The position numbers and the translations under genes are program-made. The notes under the pieces are model-generated. The model did no database searches. It was not told the DNA's origin and saw only the letters and a list, made by a program, of their open reading frames with translations. Below are positions 23,395 to 35,375 of a DNA stretch of 64,000 nucleotides, in pieces (positions within the stretch are counted from its first letter, which is position 1; each line of letters begins with the position of its first letter). Origin of the DNA: Lepas anatifera (Eukaryota; Arthropoda; Thecostraca; Lepadidae); assembly GCA_034440635.1 (NCBI GenBank), contig JAOTON010001680.1, positions 1,368,001 through 1,432,000 on the forward strand, written 5' to 3'.

Positions 23395-25363
23395 CAAACG
23401 TTGTAATCGGTTAAGTCTGTTAGATATAGTACGTGCAATGGGAGGATCTAGCCGTACGGTTTGAGGGTGGGGGGGCAAACCAAAGTCGAAAAGGAAAAAA
23501 CGTCACGCAGTGAAAAAAAATTACACTACAATATGACTTGCCGGTAGAATTTTGGGTATTGGAAGCGAATAGCAAAAAAACGTCATACGTTATCCGTCGG
23601 GGAGGGGCAAATGCCTCCCCCTGAATCTGCTATTGCACTGGGATAGGCACGTGCACAACCATCTGCAAATGAAAATCTCCAGGGAGCAACCAACGGAGAA
23701 AAACTGATGTAAAATAGGACAAAACGACGACTGACACAGTGACACCCGCCTTCGCGTCAAGTGGGAATGGGGACGGGGATCCAACACGCTCTACTGTCCC
23801 GACAACAGTGTGAAAAGGGGGGAATATCGTTGTTAGCAAAAATATTTTCAATGTTTTGTGTAACACCATTTAGTCAAAGTTTGAACCCCTCCCTCTCCCC
23901 GCCGGCTTTAAGACATCTAGGTAAAATAAGCTCCCTTTCAAACTACCAGCTATGAGCGATAGTGTCTAAACGCACATCCTCCGTTCAGGATGGGGATGAC
24001 TGTGCAGCAGATCGTTTTTTGTTTACAACCTGAGAATCACGTTGGCCCCCAGCCCCTCCCAATGGTCCCCACTATTTTGGATTTTCCATCACTGGGACCA
24101 GTGCCTATTTATATCTCTTTGGGGGTGCCGGGACACAGCATATGAGGCGTTGAATCAGCCTTGAAATATTCTTAAGATAGTGGTGTTTGAATGATGAAAA
24201 ATTGATCTAGTTCAAAAAGGCTATAAGAAGGTCACACTGGTTATTCCATGTTCTCTTTGAAATGTTGGTTGTTGGCGTTTTTTAAAATCTGGGCAGCCCT
24301 AATCATTACAAAATGCATGCCCCTAACTGCAGCTATGTGGGAAGACGTTAAAACACTCTGGTAAGGTTTGTTGCTACAAAACAGGAAAGAAAAGTGTCGG
24401 ATGAAAAAACAAAAGCACTGTTTCGGCCAGCAAAATGTGCCCATCTAAGCCCTCATAATACCTCATAATACCTGTCTATTTCCCATATTGGTCGCCAGAA
24501 CAAATTTGAGAGAATACACTGTTGTGTTGCAATGAAAGTTTACAAGCTTGTCCGTTTTTCAGCGACATTGGAGGAGAGTAGTCTCGGGTGGATGTGAAAA
24601 TCGATGAGCATAATGGCGAGAGAGCACGGAGATAGGGGATGCGGAAGACAGGTTACATCGATTTCAATACCCCATGATCGGAAATCCCTCACTCCTTATC
24701 TAAATCAGACTAGTGACGGGTCTAGATTTCGCTATGCGGGATGCCTCAGGGGAGGGATGGGGCAGCAATATACCGACTGGAGGGTGGCTTATCGGTGGTA
24801 CAGCAATATACCGACAGAAGGGCCCCCTTCTGATACTAGTCTTCGCTCTTTCTATTTTTAGGAGGCAGCTGTTTCAAAGGTATAACAGGGAATTATTTGT
24901 TGCAATTGTTGCCAGAGGTGAGAGGGAATAATAGTCAAGCAGGGGCCTGCAGTCAGCAGTGAACAGACTGCGAACAAGGAAAAACGTCCAAAAACAGACC
25001 GTCTGTGCCAGCACCACTACCTGTAGCCTACTTCACGGTACCTGAGACGCACAGTTCCGACATTTTACAGGCACTTCGCTGTCCACGTGGGCGTCTTTGG
25101 CGCCCAACGTGCCATATAATTATCGGTGGGCGCATTTACGGACCTGAGGGGGATGCCTCCATTTCCGTGTTCCATTCCTGAATCAGACATCCAACTTTCA
25201 AAATAGGTATTGAACAGTTCACATGAAGTACGCATCCAGGAAATATGTAGGAAAAATAGCTGTCTCGTCACAGATAAGCGAGACGTTCCGTTACCAGCAT
25301 TGGATCAGCCAGGCATTAATCAGACAGCAAACGTATTCAAGCCAAACAGCAGTAACGTCTTAA

Positions 25364-25814
25364 AGGGAATGTGGGACCTTCATAACGTGATTTTAACTGA
25401 GATAGCCAAGTTGTAAAGCAAGTCGGAAAACCCGGCACTCCATATATCATTTGTCTTGGAACTCGATATTTCCGTAGAAAAAAGCTGAAAACTTACCTGA
25501 CACTAACCCCCTCATCAGCCCCTCGCCGGGCGGCCATTGTTGTGAGCTGCTGGTTTGACGACATACACTGACGTCACGATGAGCATCAGCCAATCAAAGC
25601 CCTTGAAGCATTTCAAGTATGGTAGTGGTTGCCAGATCATGACATCATCCACAGGCAGATATTTATTTATTTTCCTAGAGGAATATTTTTAAAAACAAAA
25701 TATTGAGCTTATTGAACATGTTTCGGAGAAATCATGAGTGGTTTAATTATTTTTGGCTAAAAGTACGCCTAATTTCAGTAAATTCCAGGATTCGAACAAG
25801 GTGCCACATTCCCT
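25364..25814. mobile_element. TTAA-flanked MITE A, copy 1
   Basis: A 451-bp element with inverted ends AGGGAATGTGGGACCTT and AAGGTGCCACATTCCCT. It is flanked exactly by TTAA at 25360-25363 and 25815-25818. It is collinear with 43673-44120. It has no open frame for a transposase and is likely mobilised by a piggyBac-type enzyme supplied elsewhere (inference from the TTAA target). Confidence 0.85.
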
Positions 25815-26164
25815 TTAAAGCAGCTGCCGGTGCTCTTCTGATCCATTTATTCTCAAATCGTTCGCTCTGATGCGTTTAAGTGAAATCGAAACTCCGGTAG
25901 AGGTTTGATATTTCGACATCGGTTACGGCAGAGGAATGTAGTACACTGAAAACTCTCGCACCGTCATGACACCGCAGACTAGATAACCTATCAGGGGACC
26001 TTTGCATCACCGTATCTTCGACTCTGAGAATCGCGCCTTCCGATGACGCTCAGCACGAGGAATGAATGGTACCAATGACGTGGTTTGGAGCGCCTAAGCA
26101 AACCAATTCCATTGAAAAGTGGGGCAGAAAAGGTGCTGGTAATTACATATACACATTAACCACC

Positions 26165-26446
26165 ATATCCAGGATCCAGGATCGCGGATCAAGGATTGCC
26201 GATCGGGCAACACGTGGTCGGGGGTGCCATTCCAACCACGGGGGCAACAACTTTTGGACGCAAGACCCGGTCAGGTGGGCGCCAAATCTTATCGTGGAGG
26301 CGCCGATATACGTATCCTCTGGGGAGGGATGGTAAGCGATATTTCATGGGCCGCTATCGCATTTTCAGGACGGCGCCATTACCATTTCAGGTGGCGCCGA
26401 GAGTCGGTAAGGGGGAAGTGCCTCCTTGTCCCTGGATCCGCCTTTG
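26165..26446 (-). mobile_element. MITE C, copy 2 (reverse orientation)
   Basis: Starts with CCAGGATCGCGGAT and ends CCTGGATCCGCC, with the same GGCGCC-rich interior as the 62.6-kb copy read in reverse. Overlapping open frames of 80-195 codons are by-products. Confidence 0.7.
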
Positions 26447-26509
26447 CATACCTACCACAAGACTAGCATGGGTAGAAGCACGCACACAAACGTGCAGCTG
26501 CGGGAGTGG

Positions 26510-26775
26510 GGCCGACAGAGCAGAGGATCTGGGTGGGAGTGGCACCGTCAGAGCAGGGGATCCAGACGTGACTGACACCGTCAGGGCAGGGGATCCAGAC
26601 GTGACTGACACCGTCAGAGTAGAGGCTCTGGGCAGGAGTGGCACCGTCAGTGCAGGGGATCTGGGCGGGAGTGGCACCGTCAGAGCAGGGGATCTGGGCG
26701 GGAGGGGCACCGTCAGAGCAGGGGATCTGGGCGGGAGGGGCACCGTCAGAGCAGGGGATCTGGCCGGGAGTGGCT
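26510..26775. repeat. 33-bp minisatellite
   Basis: About eight copies of a 33-bp unit including GGCACCGTCAGAGCAGGGGA. The period is a multiple of three, so both strands show open frames. Confidence 0.95.
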
Positions 26776-26874
26776 GCAGCTGACGTGTCCAGCGGCAGCT
26801 GTTTAATATTCCGTCTGAGAGGCTGCGGCGGTGCGCGCGCGGCGAGGTCAGCCGGCGCCGGTGCGTCTGCCGAG

Positions 26875-26911
26875 GCCGCTGCCGCCGCCGCCGCCGCCGC
26901 CGCCGCCGCCC
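26875..26911. repeat. (GCC)n trinucleotide tract
   Basis: About eleven GCC triplets. On either strand one frame reads polyalanine. The surrounding minus-strand frame (about 27.0-26.77 kb) looks protein-like, but no good splice donor was found, so I do not call an exon. Confidence 0.9.
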
Positions 26912-27859
26912 AGGCTGCCCGGGCAGCAGTGCTGAGGTTGTATCTCACGCGCAACCCGCTCTGCCAGGATCCGTCTCTCAACGCACTCTGCCTAGCATAG
27001 GATCTCCAGGGAAACCTGAAGCAACGCGTCTCTCCTGGACAGCGGAAACACAACCAAACCCATGCAAAGGTTGAACCGATGGGCACAGCGTTATCTGACT
27101 CACATTAATATAATATAAAAACGAACTAAAACAAACAAAATAACATTTAGAGGCTATTCCCATTACTAAGACTATCCACAATATCTATAGAGAGCTTATT
27201 CAGCTTCTCAGAGTCAGACCACAAAGTCGTCGCACAGAGCGCTGGCCATAGACTATATCGTTCACAACCCGAACACAAATACCGCCAGCGCACCTCCTTC
27301 CATCGGTTACACTTCTTCGAGCTGCAGGCCCAGACGGCCCGCGTGGGCACCAGTATAAACGAGCAAGCCAAATACTACACTGCACGACGCAACAGACCAG
27401 GTACATAGCAGACCACTGGGCGGCGGCGGCGGCAGCGGCCCGGGGCGGACCATTCACGCCACAGCTGCAGTACCGGCTGTGACGTCAACACAGACCGCTG
27501 GACCATACAGGGCGGCGGGGTGACGCCATTCGCCGACAAGATAAGGCCAGTTTGTCAGCGCTAGTTTGAAAAGGTGGTGCTTTGACGAGTGAACTTTCTA
27601 GTGGACTTACAAAAGCAATATGGGTTACAGATTGAAATCGCTTAACGATATTGGATGCCATATTTATATACAAATAATATATTATGCGTGTGTGGATATT
27701 GCTTGCTACTTCCTCATGATATACCAAACTATGCACATCAAGCTTGCGAGCAATAAAATGCAATCAACTTTACCTTAAACGATCAAATATATAACAAAAA
27801 TAGTCAGCATTCATTTCAAAAAAATAACGAGCAAACGCTGCATACGGTGTGACACTTAC

Positions 27860-30244
27860 CATGTTCGTAGACGACAGCGTGGATGTGTTGGACGATGACG
27901 TCAGTTGACGACTCTGGGCGTCACTGTCAGCCTCTTCGTCGTTGGCTCCGGCACGGTCAGACATCACACTGACAGCCCTGGCGTCGCTCTCCGCCAGCGC
28001 CTGCACGTGCGCGGCGGCAGGTAAAGTCTGTCCTGGTGCCGCGGCCGCCGGCGTCGTCGCGCCACCCCCACTCAACACTACGCCCGTGTCACGGATAAAG
28101 AACGCCGAGCACCGGCCTCGTCCGCCCACTGCCATCCAGTTGTCGGCGTCAGCCGCCAGGGGCGCTCGCGGTGCACGCTTTCGGAGCCAGTGCAGCTCCA
28201 CAGAGCGAGGTCGCAGCGCACGGCGCCGCGGCGCGGACCGACGGAGAACTACAGCTCCAGGTGGCAGCACCGCTAGTCCGCAGACGGCGCTGAGAGGGCT
28301 CTCGCAGCGGCCGGAGTCGGCGCTCAGGCTGCGGGCAGCGTTGGGCGGCTGCCCGCTGATAAGCTGTTCGGCAGCTGACCCGTGCGTGCCTGCAGCAGCA
28401 CTGACATCGTGGTCACACTGTGGCGCGCTGGAGGGACTGGTGCAGGTGCCTGAGTCGACGCTCGCGCTGCGCCACACTGCCGAGCGCGGCAGGATTCTCT
28501 CCACAGGCGGCAGCACCTCCTCGTCGCTGTCCAGGTCGGCTGACGGGTAGGAGCGGCGGGCGCGAGCACGCAGCAGGCGGGAGGAGGGTTCCCGCCGGCG
28601 CACCGCCGACCGCGGCAGCGACGCCGCGTCCTCATTCACGCCTTTGTTAGTTCCAGAAGCGGAGCCGTGTGCTTCCTCGATCATATCCAGATGGCGCTGC
28701 GCCCAGCTGCTGACTGACGGCTTCTTCTCCTCAGGGCGGCAGGTGCTGACATCCCGCTCGCCCTCAGGAGAGCGGGACCTGTGTAAGAGGTTGGGCTGGC
28801 TGTGACCTCGCTTCTGGGTCACAATGATCGAATGTGGAGGAGGCTGGCGCCTCTGGCACCCGTCCGTGGACGTCAGCTTCCGAAAATGCGGCGCCTCACC
28901 GTCCACACTTCTCCACTGAAACGGCGTGCCGGCTAAAAACAAGTCCCTGCCTATAGTCGGCGACACGTCCCCACAGCCGGGACACAGACACACCCCGTTG
29001 GCGTCCACCGTGTTCCCGTCGTCCGAGCCGACCACCGTCGATACCGGTGCTGATTCGGACCGCACCAGTCGCTTCCGTCGCCGCCGTCGCGCCTTGACCC
29101 GGCGCCCATTGCCAGAGGATAGCTCCTCAGCCACAGGCGAGGGCGTGTCGGGACTGTTGGCGTCGTGGGGCGGCTGGTAGAGCGGCGACTCGTACAGCAA
29201 AGCCGGCTCGAGCGCGGAGGGGTCGTGGCACAGGGGCAGACTGACGTGCAGCGGCCTCAGACTCGGAGACCTCCAGTCCAGCTCCTCCAGCTTCTGACCG
29301 GGCGCACACAGCAGACTGGCCATCAGGGCAGTCTCCTCTGCCATCAACTCGTCCAGCGAGGGCTTCTCACCAGTCAGAGGCAAGGACTCAGACGCAAGCT
29401 GGCTGGTCTCAGACAAAAGAGCACCGCTTTTAGTCATATCATGATCCTCGCCGTTGACTGTGTGAGCAGGCACGGCCGAGAAGCCACCGTTCTCGGCCAG
29501 AGGTGGACTATTCTCATAGTCCGACTGCGGAGAACACTGACTCGCCGGCATCAGCAGACGTTCACCACTACCATCGTCCTCGCCTGTCGTCACAGCCAGG
29601 GAGGACTCACCGTTCAGCAGCGCGCTGTCTCCGTCTCCCAAACACTTCTGCACCGGACTAAGGCGCTGCACCAGCTTCTCTAGCCGGGTCCAGGACTCCC
29701 TCTCCTCATCCAGTGCCCTCTTGGCGCGCAGCTTCTCCTTCCAGCGGTCCAGGCCACGCTGGCGCAGCTTCTCTCTCCACCTGTCCAGGTTCTGGCGCTC
29801 CGGTGTGGTGACGTCATCCGGGGACGTGGCCACCTCGGCAGCGTCACCTAAGGAGACCAGTGCCTCCCAGTCCAGGGGCTCACTCAGAGGATCCTCTTCT
29901 GAAGCAGCGGCGGCCTCTATCGGAGCCGCCACGTCAGACACGGGGAACCGTCCCGGGCTCCGGCAGTCTACCTCCTCAGCCGGGGTCAGCTCCTTCAAAG
30001 GATGGCGTGCTGGCAGGATCTCCTGCAGGGAGAGCTGACCCATCAGAGGGAAGCGCGGCGGCGGCCGGCTCTGCCGCTCCCCCGCGGGAGCCCGGCCCGG
30101 CAGTGTCTCCTGCAGCGACGTCTGCCCCATCAGCGGGAACCGGCCCCAGGCCTTCTCCTGCGCCGGCCGCAAGGACATGGCCGGCTCAGAGATGGACCTC
30201 TTGGCGGCCGGGTGGACGCGGCCGCCGCTGACACTCATCTTGTC
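27860..30244 (-). CDS. Large coding exon of an unrecognised disordered, motif-rich protein
   Basis: An exon of 2385 nt (795 codons) with a textbook acceptor, CCTCCTCTGTTGCAG, and a strong donor, ATG followed by GTAAGT; both ends are phase 0. It reads Asp-Lys-Met and then 792 more codons. If the Met at 30238 is the true start, the preceding exon is untranslated. Numbering from that Met, two copies of RFPLMGQxSLQExLPxR occur at 33-49 and 62-78. A tandem LDRW(R/K)EKLR pair follows at 151-171, then a charged helical segment to about 195. Further on are a basic cluster RRRRRKR at 384-390, Cys at 417, 419, 422 (CLCPGCG), Arg/Ser-rich regions, and an acidic stretch at 768-773. RSISEP (14-19) and RSESAP (393-398) fit the RSxSxP 14-3-3 consensus. 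There is no membrane segment or recognisable globular domain. The role is unknown; a cytoskeletal or signalling scaffold is only a guess. Confidence 0.9.
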
Positions 30245-30495
30245 CTGCAACAGAGGAGGGTCAACGTTAGATCAGACATGTCACACTGTGTCCAGCTCAG
30301 CAGTAAACCATATCCAAAGGTGCAAGGAGTAGCTTAAGGCAGATACTTAAGTCAAATTACATGTGGTCACGGGCAATCATATAAAATGGATGTACAATAA
30401 TCATCAATCTACAAGAACCAATGAATTCGAGCGAAAAATATTCGAAGTGACAGAGTACACTTTGGGTTCATATTAAAGTGCACAACGATAGCGGA

Positions 30496-30677
30496 GGGGC
30501 GGGTAGTGGAGTGGTCAGCGTAGCTGGCTTCCATTCAGCCGACCCGGGTTCAGGCCCGGCGGCTTCCTGAACAAGGAGCAAGCTGGCTCCCGAGAAACCC
30601 TTCCAACAGGGAAATAGTTGGCACGCCATATGACCCTGGCAGTTGGTGCGTCGATAAGCCCCAAAATTATTATTATT
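30496..30677 (+). mobile_element. tRNA-derived SINE, full-length copy with perfect target duplication
   Basis: The tRNA-like head carries TAGTGGAGTGGTCAGCG (A-box region) and GGGTTCAGGCCC (B-box region). A body of about 110 bp follows, shared with 17770-17898 and 23227-23394, and an (ATT)n tail. A perfect 14-bp direct repeat, ACAACGATAGCGGA, flanks it at 30482-30495 and 30678-30691. The A and B boxes suggest an internal RNA polymerase III promoter. Confidence 0.92.
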
Positions 30678-31176
30678 ACAACGATAGCGGATAAGATTAT
30701 TGCTGTCAAACCAAAATATAGCCCACTATCACCGATGTGTGTATTCTGTGGGATAATATAACTGAAGAATAGCGAGAGCTTAACCATTTTTGTAATGCAG
30801 GAATGACCAGAAACACCAAAAGCCAGTCGCACTTGCCCAGTTTCCTTCTGCTTATGGAAGCAGAAGGATGGGCAGCATTGGATGAATCATTTTATTTATC
30901 CTACGGCTGCGAATATACGCTGGCATCAGACCCATATCGCTCGAGAGCAGTGCCAGCCGGAATAATTAAATAATCATGAACACCGAACGTGAGCAGGAAT
31001 CGCGGGACCTTTTGGAGGGTCAAGCCTCCCTAGATTTAAGGTATCCATCATCGGCTGGCGTGACACTGTTTTAGAATGCAAGAACTACGCGGGCCCAGGG
31101 CAGTTCAAGACTGGGTGCTTCAAAGTTTTGTACCGAAACATGCTAGAATTATTGTATGCCACTAGTTTTAGTTAAA

Positions 31177-31323
<147 letters not shown>

Positions 31324-32147
31324 AGAATAAGCTACAAAGTATGCTAGCCGAATGATTTCATAAATGCTAAACCACAAACGGCTGCAGCTAGTGGCTGTTT
31401 TGTTCCCAAAACAAAACAAAGAAGACATACGCCTGAAGAGAGGGATCGTTGAAGTCTCTTCATGTGCTTTTGAACAGATTTCATGGTAGCATACATGTTA
31501 TTACCCCTACCATTATTTTCACTTTGTTTTTTTGTGTGGTAAAGCGGCTGCTTCTCAAGCCTTTTGTCCGGTTCCTCCACATGGTGACAGCTGCGCCGAT
31601 GTTTGTAGTTGTGGGTAGTTGTAATTTGTGGATGCCCAACTCGTTTATCAGCGATCTGTAAAACTGAAATATGGGAGCAGCAGATGGGCACAGACATTGA
31701 AACAAGATACCAAATTAAAACGCTAAATGAGGCTAATTCTATGGTCACAAGTTGTACGTAAGTCTGCTGTGGCTTTTTTGAGCATGTGATATAAGAAAAA
31801 TTATGCATGAACCTTTACAACTCTGATACAATAATGATCTATTGATCTAATATATTCACATCACATAATAGACACCCGAGTATCACAAGTTGTGATAACG
31901 GAATTTTTCATATTGCCTCCCTGGGCAAGGTACCTATCCATTGGAAATACAATGGGAAAATTGGGTTTGGCCGAAAAGGGCTGTCAGAGCCACATGTATT
32001 TTTGTACAGACGACTGAGAATATTTGTTAACCTTAATCAAACAAACCACAGACTAACATCATAAATAAGAAATACGTTAATAAGTAAAAAGCCTTCAAAT
32101 AAAAAACACAATAAATTAAAGAATATTTCAATATCGTTTCAAAGTTT

Positions 32148-32364
32148 CATGGGGGTGTCCGGGTCCCCCAAAAAGCTATAAGCCCACACTCGTACGTCTT
32201 TCGCAAGTGTTTTGAGGTGGACAACAGTTTTGCTGACGAGGGGGGATCTGGCAATAGCTGACGATGGAAAGGGAGAGTCGGCAATTTTCTGACGATTGCT
32301 GACAAAGGCGTTGGGGTCCGAACACACCCAAATTCGGCTGACGTCATATGTGAAATGACCCTAG
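32148..32364. mobile_element. Repeat family E, copy 1
   Basis: Runs from GGGTGTCCGGGTCCCCC to TGACGTCATATGTGAAATGA. It is homologous in reverse to 62298-62533 and in part to 39377-39468. The TGACGTCATATGTGAA end is well conserved between copies and includes a CRE-like TGACGTCA. Likely a MITE, but the terminal repeats are unclear. Confidence 0.6.
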
Positions 32365-33639
32365 GCAGAGAGGACGCAGACCCGAGTTTTTTTGGGGGGG
32401 CAACCCATGTATGCCCCTCCTCCTGGGAGTGGGAAGTGCGATTTGGGTGCTCGACAGACCTAGTATAAGCTACCTATCCAAAGACATGATCGCTCTCCTG
32501 GGGGAGAGAATATCTAATTTCTCGACAGATCTAGTGTAAACACCTTTTTCAAAAATTTATCCGGCCTTTGGAGGGGCCAAAAGATAGTTTAGCCCCCTTC
32601 CAGCGCTTTGGGGGGGCATGGCCGGCATTCCCCCTGCGTCTGCCAATGCTCCTATGGTAGGAGCAGACATCCTGTTCAGAATTTCAGTAAAGGGGCCCTC
32701 AGCGACTGTCTTTACCACCTGGAGGGCTCCTTTTGTGCACTCCAACGGGCACCCAGCCCTCCCCCACCCCGAAACAAGTTTCTTGGCTTTTTTATGAGTG
32801 TGCACTTCAAAAGTTGTTCCCTGAATTTGTGAAGACAATCTAGCAGAAACAAAAAGCTCTGCGCTAAATGGCCGTCGCAGTCGTCGCGCCCTAATACCCC
32901 TAATAGGAGGTCTGCGGCTGCCAATGGACGGACAACGGACAATGAAGGACGACAGGAAACACGGCGCACTTCCACGCTGATGCCTCGTAGAGCATAAGGT
33001 GCCTGCGCTGCACAGATCTCCAACTTTCTTACAGGGGGGTCACATGGGTGCCTGTCATCCACAGGGAGGGCGCGTCTTTACGAACCTGCGACCGGCCCTT
33101 CGTTCCCTTGGCCCTACCTGTGACTGGTCCTTCATTCCCTTGGATCCGTCCCTGTCACCATGGATCTTCAGACCTTGTTCTGTTCTTCTTCAAACCATCG
33201 CTGAATACGAAGGTTTAAAACTAGAATACCAAACGCGCTATACCTAGGCCTTATCAACAGCGCAATGGCGAAGAGAGCGTGACTTGTTGGCCGAGCGACC
33301 ATAACTGGACTTCTAATTAATGTCTTCTGATAAGATGCGTTTCCACGGTTACAACAAGAAACTTGTAAATAATTCTGGCAAAAGTCATCATCAATTGTCG
33401 CTACTAGGCATAAAACGTAACAACAGGCAGGCGTAGAGGAGCTTTAGTCGGTTTAACAGAGGTATGGCTCGTGCAAAGCGTGCACTGTGCATAAAACCGC
33501 AGCGATAGTGCCAAAGCTTCACTGGGCCCTGCCCACCAGTCATTTCCGCGTCCCACCTGTGTGAGGTCATGCCGCCCACGGGTCTACAGCTCACGGCGAA
33601 ACATCTGCTCACTTCATAAATGATTGTAATTTTCCTTTG

Positions 33640-33890
33640 AGTTTATAAGGTGTAGACTAGCCTGTTTCTTCCAATCCTGGTGTAAAAATACGCTTAGATT
33701 GTATATTCGGGCACAGCCCTTCATCAGAATAATGTAGATTATGTCACAAATTCTCAGTCATAGTGAAGCCAGACCTGACATTACCTACATGATTCTGATG
33801 AAGGGATGTGTTCTGAATATACAATCTAAGTGGTTTGTTGTACAACAAGATTCGAAAAGACAGGCCAGTCTACATACACCTTATCAACTT
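33640..33890. mobile_element. Foldback (palindromic) element
   Basis: The left arm (about 33640-33730) and right arm (about 33792-33890) are imperfect inverted copies. The right arm reads ATTCTGATGAAGGG and continues to TACACCTTATCAACTT, and the left arm carries the reverse of this. A ~60-bp centre carries TCTCAGTCATAG. A related half lies at 53955-54090. Probably a non-autonomous DNA element of foldback type. Confidence 0.65.
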
Positions 33891-35375
33891 ATGATCATGC
33901 TCCTCGCTGCAGCACTCCAGAGCCTTATTTTCCTTTGGTTGAGTTTCATGAAGCTGGGTGTAGGTCAGAACTCCCAATCCCTTACGGAATTAATAAGTGA
34001 GTGCGTGTTCTTGGGCTCCAAGTATTGATGGCGGATATATTCCAAACCTATGACTGACTTTGGGCGCTAGACAACTTCTCTTCCTTGTTTACAAACAACA
34101 TGTTCAGATATAGCATTCGCTTCGAGGCAGTACGCAGTGTAAAAAAAACTCTCCCTGACTCACGGCTAGTCAAGATAGCCCAGATAACAGCTGGTGAAAT
34201 ACATGTTTCAAGAGCAATAGAAATAGACGGTATCCTCCAAAATACTATAAGTAAAGTCAGTTTATCATCCACATGGTATGCAACAAACCAGTACCTACAG
34301 ACTAACAAACATAGCACCTATACATCCTGATCAATAATGAACCCAAAATATTTTTTCAGCCGGGCACAAGTCAACTTTAATTCTTTTCGAATTCAGTAAG
34401 CGCGGGATCATGTAACATTTACAAATTGTATCCCAGACATCGCCTGAAACATGGATGAGTTTCAATTTAGATCTCGCAATTCTTCAAAGAAAATCAGACT
34501 TCGACACCGGAGAAGACACTGCAGTACAAAATCTAAGGGGCTCAATCAAAACGCCAGGCAAGGCCTTCCACTCTAGTACGAAAACTATGAACTTACCCCT
34601 TTTGTTTCATCACCTAAAATTTCAAAGGTCCCGCTCATTATTTAGAAACGCAGCTGAAAAGGGAATGCGTCGCGAAGGACCTTGACTGAGAACGGAGTGT
34701 GCTGCGTTATAAACGACTACGTGTTTAAACATCAATCACAGTCCTATACACCACGCCGCTGACACAGCCTTCAAACTCGGGTTATGAATGACACAACAGA
34801 ATATCAATCTTGATAGGCACCACACGCTGTTTAGGCGGAGCTCAAAGCCCTCCGATACGCCTACGGAGCACCAAAAAGCGAGCTGGTGTCAGGAGGCGGG
34901 CGCTTCCTCAGCCGATGGAACCGGTCAGCTCAGAGCGATCCCCACTGAGATTACCGTCTTCTAAGAATCCAATGCTGTAGCTTACGCTTTGTTGGAGTCG
35001 GGCTCATTTGAATTGCCGCTATGTTTGGGCATGTAGAGGATGAACGGGTACATGGGCGCGTAAAATCGGACAGATTAAACATCAAGTGTCACTTCTTATC
35101 AGCACGAGTTTTTTACCGGAAGTTATCAGGGGGTCATGCTGTCTTAGCATAATAAGAGATGTAAAGCTGCACAACGAGAACTCCACCGAAATTGTGTCTC
35201 AAATGCTTACGGAACATTATTCAATTTGCAACCCTTAACAATGAATGTGTTCACGTAGTGTTTTAAGTTCAATACGAGCCCGAAATTATGACAATTATTT
35301 GGCACCCACAGGTCATATATCAAACATGCTTGAACTCGTTACACAGCCATTGTACTGCTGTTTGGAATTATTAGG

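Larger units (their letters stand above)
13549..27859 (-). other. Large intron of the minus-strand gene
   Basis: About 14.3 kb between the large exon and the candidate 71-nt exon. It is filled with a 41-bp array (14.13-14.46 kb), a 33-bp array (16.02-16.28 kb), a SINE (17.77 kb), a 48-bp array (18.24-18.96 kb), a GGGGTCAATTGTAACA inverted-repeat region (19.5-20.6 kb), a (GA)n tract, a MITE C copy, a LINE tail, another SINE, MITE A copy 1 and a 33-bp array at 26.5 kb. A minus-strand frame with polyalanine, 26.77-27.0 kb, was considered as an exon but its splice sites are poor. If the 71-nt exon is wrong, this intron merges with the next. Confidence 0.4.

Noticed and set aside
26770..27000. Minus-strand polyalanine exon candidate
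   Set aside because: The protein-like frame depends on a GCC repeat; the phase-0 acceptor has a poor pyrimidine tract, and no acceptable donor precedes the 33-bp array.
31344..31808. 154-codon minus-strand frame
   Set aside because: Long for AT-rich sequence, but it has no recognised motif, no splice context, and is next to a microsatellite. Kept only as a remark in the intron entry.
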